16,372 nucleotides of DNA from Thermomucor indicae-seudaticae (GCA_000787465.1 JSYX01000167.1:1-16372), one strand, 5' to 3'. Counted from the first letter of the stretch, positions 1 to 9,356 are shown. Notes: generated from the sequence alone by a model not told the origin. Program-made: numbers and translations.

Positions 1-102
1 GAGCGATCACCAGATATTTAAAGAAGCCCGCGTAGCTTCGTGGAGCGGGCACTTCTAACGAAATGGTCATCAACCATGTAGTTCTGAATGTCCTCCATAG
101 TC
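1..102. other. Intergenic start of window
   Basis: I recognise no gene here. A short stem can form between GAAGCCCGC (23-31) and GCGGG...CTTC (45-55) with a 13-nt loop. It has no U-tract and no context that would make it a terminator, so I give it no function. Confidence 0.4.
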
Positions 103-315
103 GATAAGGTCTGCCGTTGACTTTGGCAGGCATGAAAGCAGTAGAACGCTAACTATTGTGTGTATTTCTGAACTGTATATCGAGCTATTTCAATCTGCAG
201 CTAACGACGTTGCAAACTGCGGAAGGCTGGGAAGTCGCAATGGCTTTATATATCTTTTAGCAATTCCTGAAACTCAGTTGCAAAAGGCCGGGTGTTCCAA
301 TAGGCGGGGTTGCGA
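103..315 (+). repeat. Dispersed repeat R1, copy 1
   Basis: This stretch aligns over its whole length with the reverse complement of 11019-11214. Shared blocks include ATGAAAGCAGTAGAA, GTTGCAA, TGCGGAAG, ATTCCTGAAACT and AATAGGCGGGGTTGCG. The 3' end of this copy has a second AGGCGGGGT (about 317-325). Read in one frame, the left half gives a peptide (FGRHESSRTLTIVCISE) that matches copy 2 (FGQYESSRMISMVYTSE) with conservative changes, so R1 probably derives from an exon of a mobile or multicopy gene. Both copies lie directly upstream of, and in the same direction as, a decayed gene. Confidence 0.75.
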
Positions 316-420
316 TAGGCGGGGTCCCAATATAGCGTTCGGAGTGGTAAGTGCGTATTCAACAGGAGCATACTGAGCTAGCATTGGTCAGGTCGAGCTT
401 TATAATAAGGGACATGATAG

Positions 421-1545
421 ATGATAAAGGACTTCTGCATGGGCGCTATCGCCGAAGTGAACCCCCTGAAACAGCGTACACAGGCGAGAAATTGTGAAGA
501 GTGGCTAGAAAACTTATCGGCCTCACTTTTGTCTGCCGATCTCGGCAAGGACGCGAACATGAACACGTTAAAGTATGCGCAGTATATAATTACATTTGAT
601 GGCTGGTAGGACTTAATAGTTCCTTTATGTTATCGCTTTCCCGCATAATATATCTTTTAAATCATGATGTATCGGCAATTTTCCGGAAGCACTTCGAAAG
701 CAACCCGGACATGGTGCAGGCCCGGGACCGAATGGCAAGCGTACATGTGTCGACCAACGAATCCATCGATATATGCACACGAGAGGCGTTAAAGGCTGTG
801 TTGGAGGTAAGAAATTTCTGCAACTGTGCAGCGCGGGCTCTCTTTTAAGAAGACTGAGCTATCTTTTCTAGGAGGACGACGGCGGCAAGTGCATCACTGA
901 CAAGTGCAAAATAAAACAGAACATTTATGTAAAGAAGTTGGAGCTACTGAAAGCAGGAGTGCAAGACTCGGGGTGCATGCAAATGCTTGATGTGCGGGAG
1001 ATGGTCGTCACTTGTTCGACGGAAGCACGTTCAGTGAGATGAGCTACTACCGTAAATTCGCCACACTACTGGATATTCTTTTACGGGATACAGCTTTCAG
1101 CGTTGATTAGTAAGTCGTGCTTCAGTCGTGGTGAATAGGGTGATACAGATGAGCCTTTAGCGGCGAAAAAATGAGCAAAGCCACGAAGGCTGCTCGCGTG
1201 CATAATGCCGAACGTTTCGACGACGGCAATAAAACCAACGGGACGGCTTATGGAAGACCAATAGACCTGATCATCGCAACTAAAGGCATCGAGCTGTGCT
1301 CGTCCGAATGAAAAAAAAGCCGACGTGACCTGCAAGACTGCCCAGCAGCAGCAATGCAAAAATGCAAGGACGAACGCGGCGATGCTGCGATCAATGCATG
1401 GACTTCCAATACCTGACGATCAAATCAGCCGTGTCTATTGTGTGGGAACGGACTGAACAGGTAAGATAGCTTGATTGTATATCCAAGCGATAAATTAAGC
1501 TGGTAACATGACTTTCAGGACTCGTGGGATATACGTAGCCCTCTC
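421..1545 (+). pseudogene. Decayed PD-(D/E)XK-like gene, module A
   Basis: This is a spliced coding region that can be followed in pieces. Coding continues from 627 to 806 (ending ...REALKAVLE), across a 65-nt intron at 807-871 (GTAAGA...TTCTAG), and on into EDDGGKCITDKCK. A one-base loss near 1005 shifts the frame to HLFDGSTFSEMSYYRKFATL. A 51-nt intron (1110-1160) and then a 58-nt intron (1461-1518) follow with matching phases. The core reads GRPIDLIIATKGIELCSSE, which gives a PD-(D/E)XK-like pattern: Asp at 1264, 14 residues to Glu at 1306, and then E-x-K. The middle residue of E-x-K is now TGA at 1309, next to an A8 run, and the family I recall has EWKK here. A second TGA at 1454 sits where VGTDWTG would be expected. 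I recall this family from Mucoromycota orphan proteins; the nuclease-like role is inferred from the motif only. Whether 421-609 is its first exon is uncertain. Confidence 0.6.
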
Positions 1546-2678
1546 ATGCGCAGAGCATTTTCGGATACAGTGCTGCGCAGAATTTCCGACGATTACCTAT
1601 CCAAACATCTTGACGCGCAACTCCGTTTTAGAGACGAGAGCTTCTTGAGGGTCTCAAAAATTGTGAAAAAACTTGATAATGGCATCGCCAGAGAAGACGT
1701 CCAGCTGGAATTGCTGCTTTTTGTGAAGGAGACTAAATATTCCAAGGCATCTGTCCTAAGAGGTATTGCGAACAGGTAAGAGCTATTTTTCTTTTATTTC
1801 TGCATTCGGTGATTGACCACTTTTTTCAACAGCATCGTGAAGTTGCACGCACATACAGTCAAAGATACTGCGCAAATCAGTGAGACAGAATTTTGGAATA
1901 CGTATTTTGATCCATTGCTGTTACTTCTTATCGCTGATCCATCGAAACTGATCCTACTCCGGTGGATAAACCAAGCTGCAGCAGAGCTCGCGTCTGTGCA
2001 TCCCGATGCCGTGATTTCCGAAAGGGACCAGATGACTTTCGGACGAAGCTACGGATATGAAGAAGCCAAAGTAGCGGAGGCATCCTGTGACGAGAAGGGA
2101 GTCTGCCGAGATCTTCTTTGATTGGCGTTGCTATCCAAGAACAGGGTTCATCACGAGTCGAGTCGAGTTGAGTTGAGTTGGGGGTTGACTCGAGTCGTGG
2201 TAACCCCAGCGTGGATGTTCGAGTTGAGCCGAGTTGAGTCCGAGTCGAGTCCGAGTCGAGTCAAGTGGTGAACCCTATCCAAGAAAGCCATTGACCATCA
2301 TGGTATGGAAGCCGTCATTGCTTTTCAGATCCATGGTAAGTCTATTTGTTTTTGAGTCAGAGTGAATGGTTATTGATCCTTCATAGGGTTCAGCGTCACA
2401 TTCTACCTATCCTGCCTGGATCATGATGGTATTTATCTTATGTTCGAAACCGCGCACATCCGATTTGCGAGCTCCGTCGACGACCTACCTCCGTGATTAC
2501 AAGGAAGAACCTGAAGTGCCTTCTGCAGGTAAATGATGCGTTTTGGAAGTTTTGCCGCCCGTCCGAGAACATGCAAGACCTTCGTGCAAAATCCAGGGAA
2601 ACCCGAAAAGATTTTGAAGCTGCCATAGTTTCAGAAGAAGACAGGAGTCGCGTATGCTATATACGCTTTGGTCAATAA
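1546..2678 (+). pseudogene. Decayed PD-(D/E)XK-like gene, module B
   Basis: Exon 1546-1775 joins 1833 across a 57-nt intron (GTAAGAG...CAACAG), giving ...RGIANSIVKLH. The exon continues through SETEFWNTYFDPLL to HPDAVISERDQMTFGRSYGY followed by EEAK. This is a PD...E-x-K pattern, with Asp at 2005, Glu at 2062 and Lys at 2068. Next comes DLL-stop-LALLSKKAID, where TGA stands where CGA (Arg) is plausible. A hAT-type MITE (2142-2277) splits the SKKAID codons. Beyond it, a 51-nt intron (2336-2386) leads to FSVTFYLSCLDHDGIYLMFE and SVDDLPP. A one-base loss near 2492 moves the frame to a tail ending in RFGQ-stop. The fold resembles the same Mucoromycota orphan family as module A. It could be the second half of one long gene or a tandem paralogue. 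It is not functional as read. Confidence 0.6.
2142..2277. mobile_element. hAT-type MITE with 8-bp target duplication
   Basis: The 136-bp element is bounded by CAGGGTTCATCAC on the left and, read inward from the right, TAGGGTTCACCAC. It is flanked on both sides by the direct repeat TCCAAGAA (2134-2141 and 2278-2285). An 8-bp target duplication and YAGGG ends are typical of hAT elements. The inside is almost entirely GAGTCGAG/GAGTTGAG units in both orientations, so it can fold back on itself. Removing the element and one duplication restores the SKKAID reading of the host gene. It encodes no protein. Confidence 0.88.
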
Positions 2679-3472
2679 ATCGAGGACTACAACCGGAAAG
2701 ACATAGGCATGATGGACAAAATCGAATAACAGCTGTTTCCCTGCAGGATGCCGATTGAACTCCAAAATTTACAGATCCACTTGCAGGCTGGTGCCAATGT
2801 TTTAAGTTGCTAACGCTAAGCATTGTTTATACTGAAACAGACCATTACCACAGCACCGCATAATTTTTATGAGCGCAACGCTAACTTATATTTGCTTGTC
2901 AAAAAACCCTCATTAAAAAATTCGGGCGCAAGCTTCAGTGTAAAACTCAACTGAGGTGTTCTATACTCCCAAGACTGAACTCGAGTCGTCCGTGCTAGCA
3001 ATTCGACAATGTCGTCCAAGCGGTAGCCCGTCGAATATGTATAAAGCACGTCTCCATACCGTTAAATTCGGTTTATGTGGAAATATTGTAGAAAAAAACT
3101 CGCATGTTTGGGCTGGGGTACGGAACCTGCAGACTATATTTATTATGCCGGTATTTAAGGTATCCTGTGGTAAATAGGTTTTGATGACACACGTAAAACT
3201 AATTTAGAGTTGCCACATGGTCTGATAGCTAGGCATAATTGTGTTCGAAAGGGAAAGGGTAGAAGGCTAAATTGCGCAAAGACACTGGGCCAAGTAAGCT
3301 TCGGGTAATTGAATTACCGAAAAACGCGACATCAGACAGACAGACAGACAGCAGGTTCACAATAGCGTTCTTTCGAGCTCCGATATCACATATCGTATAG
3401 AACGCTAAAAAGTAGAGTGTTGGCGCTAGGCCATTTTTGTCCTGCAAAAGCCCGAAGAGGAAACCGCCAAAA
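2679..3472. other. Gene-free stretch with small repeats
   Basis: There is no convincing gene in these 794 bases. A CAGA microsatellite runs from 3333 to 3351, and a perfect 7-bp inverted repeat (GGTAATT-G-AATTACC) lies at 3304-3318. The short open frames on both strands lack recognisable motifs. The right edge is the insertion site of the Harbinger element. Confidence 0.5.
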
Positions 3473-3649
3473 ATTAGGGGGGTTTAAAAATTGAAATAAA
3501 CAGGTCCGAAATCAACAGGGTTTTGGCCCAAAATCAAGAGCTCTATTTAACTCCCGCTATTCGCTGATTGGGTGATATTCAGAACCAGACGCGATAGGTT
3601 TCCCTGATTCACAGCTTTCTCAAAGTGTAATTATCTAGCAAATTTCAAC

Positions 3650-5258
3650 ATGCCACGCCAATCAGAACGACAACTAGCCCTAATAAACATCAACTCAGCT
3701 GTTGATTTGCTTATTGGAGAAGAAACAACTACTTCGCGTCAGCTTTCGGATAGACATCAGCGCATCTTGGACGAAATTGCGTACTGCAATGTAGTTTACG
3801 AGGGTATCAGGGCCACTCGGTACCTGAACGCGCGCTCCAACATACCGAAAATCACTGCGTTCAGAGAGGCGTTCACAGCCTGGAATGATCAAGAACTCAA
3901 AAAATCGTGCGCATGAACCAGGCCACATTTTGGAGACTGCACGACGAAATAAAGGACCATGAAGTCTTTCCGACAAAGGACAGCGGCAGGAAAGGGAAGC
4001 CCGTGTGGATGCAACTCGCCTCTGCAGTGGAAAGACTGGGACATGACGGAACGGGTGTGTCTGTGTTTCAGCTTTCCCGTGAGTCGGGCATTTCAACCGG
4101 GTCAGTTTAACGATATACCGACGAGGTCTGCCTTGCTCTTTGCGACCTAGCAACGAAGTATATACAATGGCCCTATGAAAATGAACGTCGAACAATATCG
4201 AGTGTGATATTGATTGAAATAAAGAAACGGTCGATAAGTTCTTTGAGACTCCTGTCAGGGCTTATTTCTGACTGATTCGAGTAAAACTACGATGTCAATT
4301 CTAGAGGTTTTTATATACTAGAATGGTGCTAAAGCCTTGGACGAATGAGACGCATGGATCGGTCGTGAGAACGAAACTATAATATAGCAATGGCACCAGT
4401 GAAGATTAGATCGAGACTAAAGTGCAATTATGGCACTATCTGGCCTTTAGCACGTATGCGTGCTCAGAATCTTAGTGAAGGAATTTCTGTATGTGTATAT
4501 TTGAAACTCGATTGGGATAGTGCTAGAACAATCTGTCGAGTCTGTCACTGGTTCCTTTATGAAAATACGACATCGAGGCGTATCCGGCAGCAAAGTGGCT
4601 TCCTGGACTGTGTCGGCTTCATCGACGGAACCCACGTCTTATTGAGCCAGAAACCTAAAATAGACGGTGAGGTTTACATCAACAGGAAGGGTTCATATTC
4701 CTTCAATGTTCAAGTAATTTGCGATGACCGACGCCAGATCCGTGTCTTGCAAACCGGTTGGCCTGACTCAAAAGCCGATTCGGGAGCGTTCAATGACATG
4801 CCCATAAGCAAGTCTCCTGAACTTTTCTTTTCCGGGGGGAATACATTATCGGCGATGCCGGATACGGTTTAACAACCCCTATGCTCGTTCCCTACCGCCG
4901 ACCTGCGATTGGAGGCGATCCTGCGAAGGCAGAATTCAACACGGCACTTGCCCGGACCCGGGCAGTTGCTGAAAACACCATTGGCGTCCTCAAAAATCGA
5001 TGGCGTATACTCAAAAACATGTACAAACAAGTCAATAAGAAAGGGGATAGCCTGGCTGTTGGCAGGATCATCGGAGCAACCGTTGTCCTGCACAACATGA
5101 TGATCAAATTGAATGATGAATGGCCGGAAGCGGACGACGGCAGAGACGATGTCGACTCCTGTGACGACGAGCTCCCGGGTCATGATAGCTCTGCTGCAGC
5201 GTGGAGGGATGCTATGATGAGAACAGTGCTCGCCGATCGAGAAGCAGAAGGTCTCTGA
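3650..5258 (+). pseudogene. PIF/Harbinger DDE transposase, broken
   Basis: The ATG at 3650 opens with MPRQSERQLALINI and runs to RYLNARSNIPKITAF and NDQELKK. A one-base loss in the A6 run at 3899-3904 shifts the frame to VRMNQATFWRLHDEIKDHEV. An in-frame TAA (4108-4110) follows GSV, and the frame continues as RYTDEVCLALCDLATKY and PYENERRTIS. An extra segment of roughly 340 nt (about 4202-4540) comes before the catalytic core. The core reads FLDCVGFIDGTHVLLSQKP, with the first Asp in IDGT, and then GWPDSKADSGAF. A lost G in the G6 run at 4834-4839 shifts to EYIIGDAGYGLTTPML (second Asp in GDAGY). Last comes AENTIGVLKNRWRILKN, with the catalytic-region Glu, and an acidic tail ending at TGA (5256-5258). 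All core residues survive, so the copy is young or the frameshifts are sequence errors. It would cut and paste the element together with the SANT-like partner. Confidence 0.85.
4202..4540 (+). other. Extra segment inside the Harbinger transposase
   Basis: In the family, ERRxIS is normally followed within a few residues by a Phe-rich stretch and then GFIDGT. Here 4202 begins GTGTGA and 4540 ends CTGTCGAG, so this could be a GT-AG intron of 339 nt (a multiple of three). It could equally be a small insertion, since TCGAGT occurs at both edges (4198-4203 and 4536-4541). A 9-bp inverted repeat, GTGCTAAAG (4326-4334) and CTTTAGCAC (4444-4452), lies inside. The exact edges are uncertain. Confidence 0.4.
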
Positions 5259-5645
5259 AGTTTTAGTCACTGTTTGCTCATAATATAACTGTCCATGGCA
5301 TCTCCGAAACGCTAAGGGTATATGTTTTCATTTATATATATTGACTCATCTACATTGTTGCAAATGCAGACATAGCCAAGGTTGCTATGGAGAACTCGAA
5401 GTTCCCAGTGTTCACTATCAGGTTACTGTGCAATGTTATTGTGCTCTATGCAACAATGTACGACTAATCCATCCAGGTCATTGCGATGATATCTATTTAT
5501 GTTCTCTGCGTAGATTTAGAAGAACTGCAAATGGGCCATTCATCAGGTTAAGTAAGTGTAATACGCAAGATGGATATAGCATGTTTAATTTCTTAAATAA
5601 AGCATCTTTGAACGCCATTATGTCTTCAATCGATTTGTCTGATCC
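5259..5645. other. Convergent 3' region of the Harbinger genes
   Basis: These 387 bases lie between the stop of the transposase (+) and the stop of the Myb/SANT-like gene (-). They hold the 3' ends of both transcripts. An AATAAA (about 5595) is a possible polyadenylation signal for the + strand gene. I see no further gene, and the open frame at 5341-5649 lacks an ATG at its start and has no recognisable motif. Confidence 0.45.
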
Positions 5646-6798
5646 TTAAAACGAAAGCACAGCACGGACTCTCTCTATCTCCAATTGCTTTTCTTTCAAC
5701 TTAAACTCTTTCTTTCTCAACTCGATCTCCTCTTTCCTCATCTTCATCTCCTCAGGGAACTTACTCTCTTCGAACTTTAGCCGTTTTTCAGCGAGGGCCA
5801 ACTGCCTCTCGTCGAATTTCAATCGCTTGCCCTGATAGGCAACGAAGTCGTCACGGAACGATCTTTTGCCTCCAGGGCGGCGTGTGGAGTTGGCCCTGCG
5901 CTGTTCAACTCCTTCTCCGTCGTCATCGGTCATGTCGTTGTCGTCGTCGTTGTCCGCAGCAAGCTGTTCCGTTTCGTTGGGGATGGATTCACAAGTAATC
6001 TCGTGAAGCGCATCCCAGTCCAAATCGTAGTCAACGGAGGGAGCAGGCGAAGAAGGACCAGAGGCAGGCGGGACGGACAAAGTGGGAGCAGAAAAAAGCA
6101 GGCGCACCGAGCACTGCAGGAGCAGAGGGGTCAGACGAAGGACCGGCGACAAAAGCAGAGGCAGACGACGAGGCAGCGGTAGGCGTGGCGGTTGTGTTAG
6201 CGGACGAACTGGAAGAAACAGGCGGGCAAAGGGAAGAACCAAGAACTGACAACCGGACCAAAGAACTGGAGGCGCTAAGTCTTGGGGGACCCATGCCGAA
6301 CTGGATAACCGCCTCAGGGGAGATGTTCTGTCTCTCCCCAAAGAGTTTATCCATCCTCTTAAAGTATGGGGAAATGCGGTTCAACTTGTTGTCTATGGTC
6401 TTGATGCCCTTTCTAATATCTTCCTCGGTGACACCAAACCCGTTCTGTTTCTTCATGTCGGCAGCCTTTTTATATCTTGCCTTGCAGTTATTGAATCTGT
6501 TCCTTGTCATGCTCTCAGTCCAGTTGTTTCCAACATTGTGGTTGAGGAGCTCCTGTAATTTCCTTATCCCATCTGCTTGCTTGTACGGCTGCTGAGATCC
6601 TGGAGGTCCATCAGCTGCCGCACTAGTAATCAACCTGAAATTATCAGGGTTTTCCGGCCAGGTGCAGATTAGATCGTATTCCCGTTCGCTGGTGTGTTGA
6701 CCTTGATTTGCTGATCCATTATTGTCGATGGGTGCTGCGCGTTGTTTACCCTTGCGGTTGCTGTCACTTTGCACTTTGTCTGTCTTTTGACGAGCCAT
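5646..6798 (-). pseudogene. Harbinger Myb/SANT-like partner, one frameshift
   Basis: The ATG at 6796-6798 opens with MARQKTDKVQSDSNRKGKQR, a basic N-terminus. A Myb/SANT-like trihelix region follows: ICTWPENPDNF, QADGIRKLQELLNHNVGNNW, and TRNRFNNCKARYKKAADMKK. A Ser/Ala/Pro-rich linker contains an A6 run (6092-6097 on the + strand), where an indel moves the frame. The second frame reads SVDYDLDWDALHEI, an acidic patch, and then a charged helix with FDERQLALAEKRLKFEE and further heptad-like Glu/Lys repeats, ending at TAA (5646-5648). In PIF/Harbinger elements this second protein helps the transposase reach DNA and the nucleus. The trihelix plus C-terminal coiled-coil layout is typical. Apart from the homopolymer frameshift the gene looks intact. 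Confidence 0.8.
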
Positions 6799-6965
6799 TT
6801 CGAAGCATTAACAGAAAAAGATTACTAGATGGAAGGGGAGAGAATCCTGTTTATTTGCAAAATAAACAACTCAGGCACTTGTTTATTTCAGTCCGTTTAT
6901 TTCTGTTGAACTCCGCAAATCAACAACAGAAATCAACAGCCCAAAAATCATTTGTGAAACCCCCT

Positions 6966-7860
6966 ATTATTTTTTTCTGCTTTTTTTTGTCAAGGTTGTT
7001 GATTAATCATGTGGCATCAGGTACACATCGCTTGCACATTGAGACGTTTCAGGTGTCTGCGCGGTTCACATTAAGCACTCATCGGCGCATCTCTATACCG
7101 ATCGTTGCAAATTCCAAACTTTAAGTTCTTGTTGTTCCTTTCTTCCAATAGCACGCTTTGCCTTTTGTAGTTTTTGTTAATGCCGTGAAAAAATGAGCCA
7201 CAGAGTAAGCAAGAAACTACAAACAGTTTATGTCGTTCTAGATTTGGGAAAGACTACGTGTCATTTCCTTCCAAATTACTTCAGGGTGAACGCTGACCTT
7301 GAGCATTTTGCTATTTCCATTGCTCTGCACCCATTCACCCTTTTTTCAGCAGGCACCAACGGAGCAGGAACAGTAAGGTGCTTTATTAGAAGTTTTTTTT
7401 GGGTCAAAGTGGAGATTCCTCTGATATTCCTCAGACGCCTGATTCTAATCTTCACAGTGAACGTTTCAGTTGACGGTAAATCGTAGCTACAGAGCGCCGC
7501 GCGTGTGCCTTCTTTTCTTTCATGCGTTGCCAAAACAGTTAGCAAGGTGTTCATCCGAAGTTTTCGTCCTTGCATGGAACATTCTTGCAATCTCTACACG
7601 ACGATCCAGCTCAATCAGAAACGATACTTTGACAGCTCGCGGCTCACTTAGAACCAATCTATTTACCGACTCTTTTCCACGAGTTTGTGATACCGCCTTC
7701 CGATATCCGATATTTTAATGACCGTGAAGTCACGGTAAATACGGTTATAGAAGCTTTTATGGCCGCTTTTCCTAGCTGCTTTGTGGTAATCAATGGACTT
7801 ACGAGATGTGGAGTAAGCTTTCCGAGAGCTGAATAACCAAGTTCAAAGTCTACTGCAGGT
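6966..7860. other. Stretch without a recognised gene
   Basis: The longest ATG-initiated frame on the + strand is 7193-7486 (97 codons, starting MSHRVSKKLQTVYVVLDLGK). Its ATG has an A at -3, but I see no family motif and the later part is low in complexity. A possible splice donor follows GAGT near 7371. The remainder is AT-rich with poly-T tracts next to the Harbinger right end. This could hold exons of an unidentified gene. Confidence 0.3.
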
Positions 7861-7861
7861 T

Positions 7862-8361
7862 TTGAACGTTCACTATAGCGAACACGGTGGATATTGTGTT
7901 GATCAATTAAAGAATTATTGGATTGAAGCAATCCTAGCAATTTGGAGCGCTGTCTATGCGAGAAGTGATTGTCCAAGTGATCAAGACATCTCATATCTGT
8001 GGACCTGTGCTCGAAGGATGAATCAAAAAAAATGTTTCATCCAAGCGAGATTTCCAAGCTTACCAGCGAAGATGGACTTGGTTTTCCGGGTCGCTTAGCA
8101 GCGAGCCCAAAATTGGGTCACCATGTAGCGACCAAGTTTCTATGTCTGAATCGTCAGTTTCTAGCAACGTTACCAGGGGAAGACGTTCAAGCCTATTTGT
8201 TAAATGGTGAGCACCTGACACTTCAATACCTAAAAGAAAAGACACAATTGACATACAGTTTCCTAACTGCGTTCATAGCTTGCGTCTTCGCTGCACACAT
8301 TGGTAACACCGCTGTCGAGAGCTCTGCGGTGACTTCCTTCAACGTCATAGCCTTCGTTTAG
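7862..8361 (+). CDS. Unidentified coding-like region
   Basis: Two overlapping + strand frames look protein-like. One is 7862-8098, containing YCVDQLKNYWIEAILAIWSA. The other is 7999-8361, containing KMFHPSEISKLTSEDGLGF, LNRQFLATLPGEDVQAYLL and a more hydrophobic C-terminal stretch (TYSFLTAFIACVFAAHIG), ending at TAG. The second frame opens on GTG, and its first ATG begins MFHPSEISK. The two frames may be exons of one gene or a gene broken by an indel near 8030, at an A7 run. I do not recognise the family. Confidence 0.3.
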
Positions 8362-8693
8362 TATCGCTGAATGGTTTACGTGAGGACGGAATAAGCATCA
8401 GGAGCGAGATTATGCTACTTACATCAACAAGTGTCTGCAAAAATTCACCTCCTCTTTAGCGAAATTAGGACAATTCGTTCTTAACTCATCATATCCTTTG
8501 TCTTGGATTGCTCGTAGTGTCTCCTCGCCAAATACACGCAACATCAGCTGACTATGCTAGTTCGGCCACAGCAATAATACATCCTGCAACCCCCTGACGC
8601 AGTGTCGGTTATTTTCATGGGGAAATAGGAGGAGAACTTATAACACCTCATTCATATACATCTACAATGAGAGACCATCGTTTTGTTTGAAGA
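8362..8693. other. Stretch without a gene
   Basis: There is no open frame of useful length and no motif. This stretch separates an unidentified + strand coding-like region from the second GACTCGGGA-type repeat element. Confidence 0.4.
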
Positions 8694-8791
8694 TAGGGGC
8701 CTGAACGGGACACTCGGCACAGAGGGTACTCGGGACTGTACTAGGGACTCGGGACGGTACTCGGGAAATCCCGTCCCGAGTCGGAACCCTA
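8694..8791. mobile_element. GACTCGGGA-rich fold-back element (MITE)
   Basis: The right end, read inward, is TAGGGTTCCGACTCGGGACG, and the left end begins TAGGGGCCTGAACGGGACAC. Inside, ACTCGGGAC units repeat, and GACTCGGGACGG pairs perfectly with CCGTCCCGAGTC across a short loop. The TAGGGTTC end matches the hAT-type MITE at 2142-2277, although the internal repeat unit differs. I could not find a target duplication, so the edges are less certain. The terminal TAG supplies the stop codon of the neighbouring - strand reading frame. Confidence 0.65.
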
Positions 8792-9252
8792 GTCGCTTCG
8801 AATAACTAAGATCCTTAGCGATGCTAGCAAGTCAAGCTGCGCTTCCTCCGCGGTTTTCTCTTTAGTCCCGAGTTTTGAGACTGTGTCTAGAATAGCAAGG
8901 GATTCCACACCGCTAAAGTTTGCAGTGCGGCCAATGAACTGCTCAGACGCCCAGTCGCACAGGTTCGCCAAAAGTTGATCGACGAAAACGTCAGTCTTTG
9001 TCGCACTATGCTGCTTTGGACTGGCAAGCAAAATATGCTTGTAGGCCAGGATCTCCTGCAAGTTGCTCTCCATTGGCAAGAGTTTGTCCTTCGTGATTTG
9101 CTTATCAACCTGTTCCCGGTATCTGTGGAACAGTAATGTAATGATGCAGGGCTCAGGGCACCAGACTTACGATCGGAATCGTATTGCCAGATCGAGAGGA
9201 GAACCGTAATGTCGAAGAGAGCAAAACGTGAGGATGTCCGAGTAGCGGACAT
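8789..9252 (-). pseudogene. Unidentified coding remnant ending in a MITE
   Basis: An ATG at 9250-9252 starts MSATRTSSRFALFDITVLLS, followed by IWQYDSD and a possible splice donor (GTAAGT). A plausible acceptor (TTCCACAG) lies about 50 nt downstream. After it, a long frame reads YREQVDKQITKDKLLPMESN, then QEILAYKHILLASPKQH, DVFVDQLLANLCDWASEQF and ESLAILDTVSKLGTKEK. It ends LRILVIRSD with a TAG that belongs to the terminal repeat of the MITE at 8694-8791. The splice phases do not quite match, so either an indel is present or the junction differs. The family is unknown. The mostly helical, charged sequence suggests a soluble protein. Confidence 0.35.
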
Positions 9253-9254
9253 CC
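9232..9254. repeat. Perfect 9-bp hairpin
   Basis: GGATGTCCG (9232-9240) and CGGACATCC (9246-9254) pair perfectly around the loop AGTAG. The hairpin spans the putative ATG of the - strand remnant. Its function is unknown. Confidence 0.7.
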
Positions 9255-9356
9255 GTCTTTATATAAGAAACGTCTGTGCGGAGACAATAAATCGTACACT
9301 TCTTTGTGCTACTTAAGCGTCTATCTAATCTATTCTAGGCTCTATCCTAATTGGGT

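Larger units (their letters stand above)
3476..6965 (+). mobile_element. PIF/Harbinger transposon, about 3.5 kb
   Basis: The left end reads AGGGGGGTTTAAAAATTGA from 3476. The right end, read inward from 6965, is AGGGGGTTTCACAAATGA. These imperfect terminal inverted repeats are flanked by ATT at 3473-3475 and 6966-6968. A TTA target in a slightly shifted register is also possible (TTA at 3474-3476 and 6967-6969), and 3-bp TWA-like duplications are usual for PIF/Harbinger. Subterminal motifs AAATAAAC and AAATCAACA recur at both ends in both orientations and are candidate transposase-binding sites. The element carries the two expected genes, a DDE transposase (+) and a Myb/SANT-like protein (-), arranged tail to tail. 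Confidence 0.85.

Noticed and set aside
23..55. GC-rich hairpin as a transcription terminator
   Set aside because: The window is eukaryotic in character, the stem has an internal mismatch and a 13-nt loop, and no gene ends beside it.
1081..1359. - strand open frame of 92 codons
   Set aside because: It is antisense to the spliced module A exon containing the PID...E-x-K motif, which fits the family better.
3304..3318. GGTAATT-G-AATTACC palindrome as an operator
   Set aside because: It is short and AT-rich, with no neighbouring gene start that it could control.
3695..4195. - strand open frame of 166 codons
   Set aside because: It lies antisense to the Harbinger transposase, whose + strand motifs are clear.
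4869..5270. - strand open frame of 133 codons
   Set aside because: It is a shadow of the C-terminal part of the Harbinger transposase.
6185..6595. + strand open frame of 136 codons
   Set aside because: It is antisense to the Myb/SANT-like gene and its hydrophobic translation is the mirror of that coding sequence.
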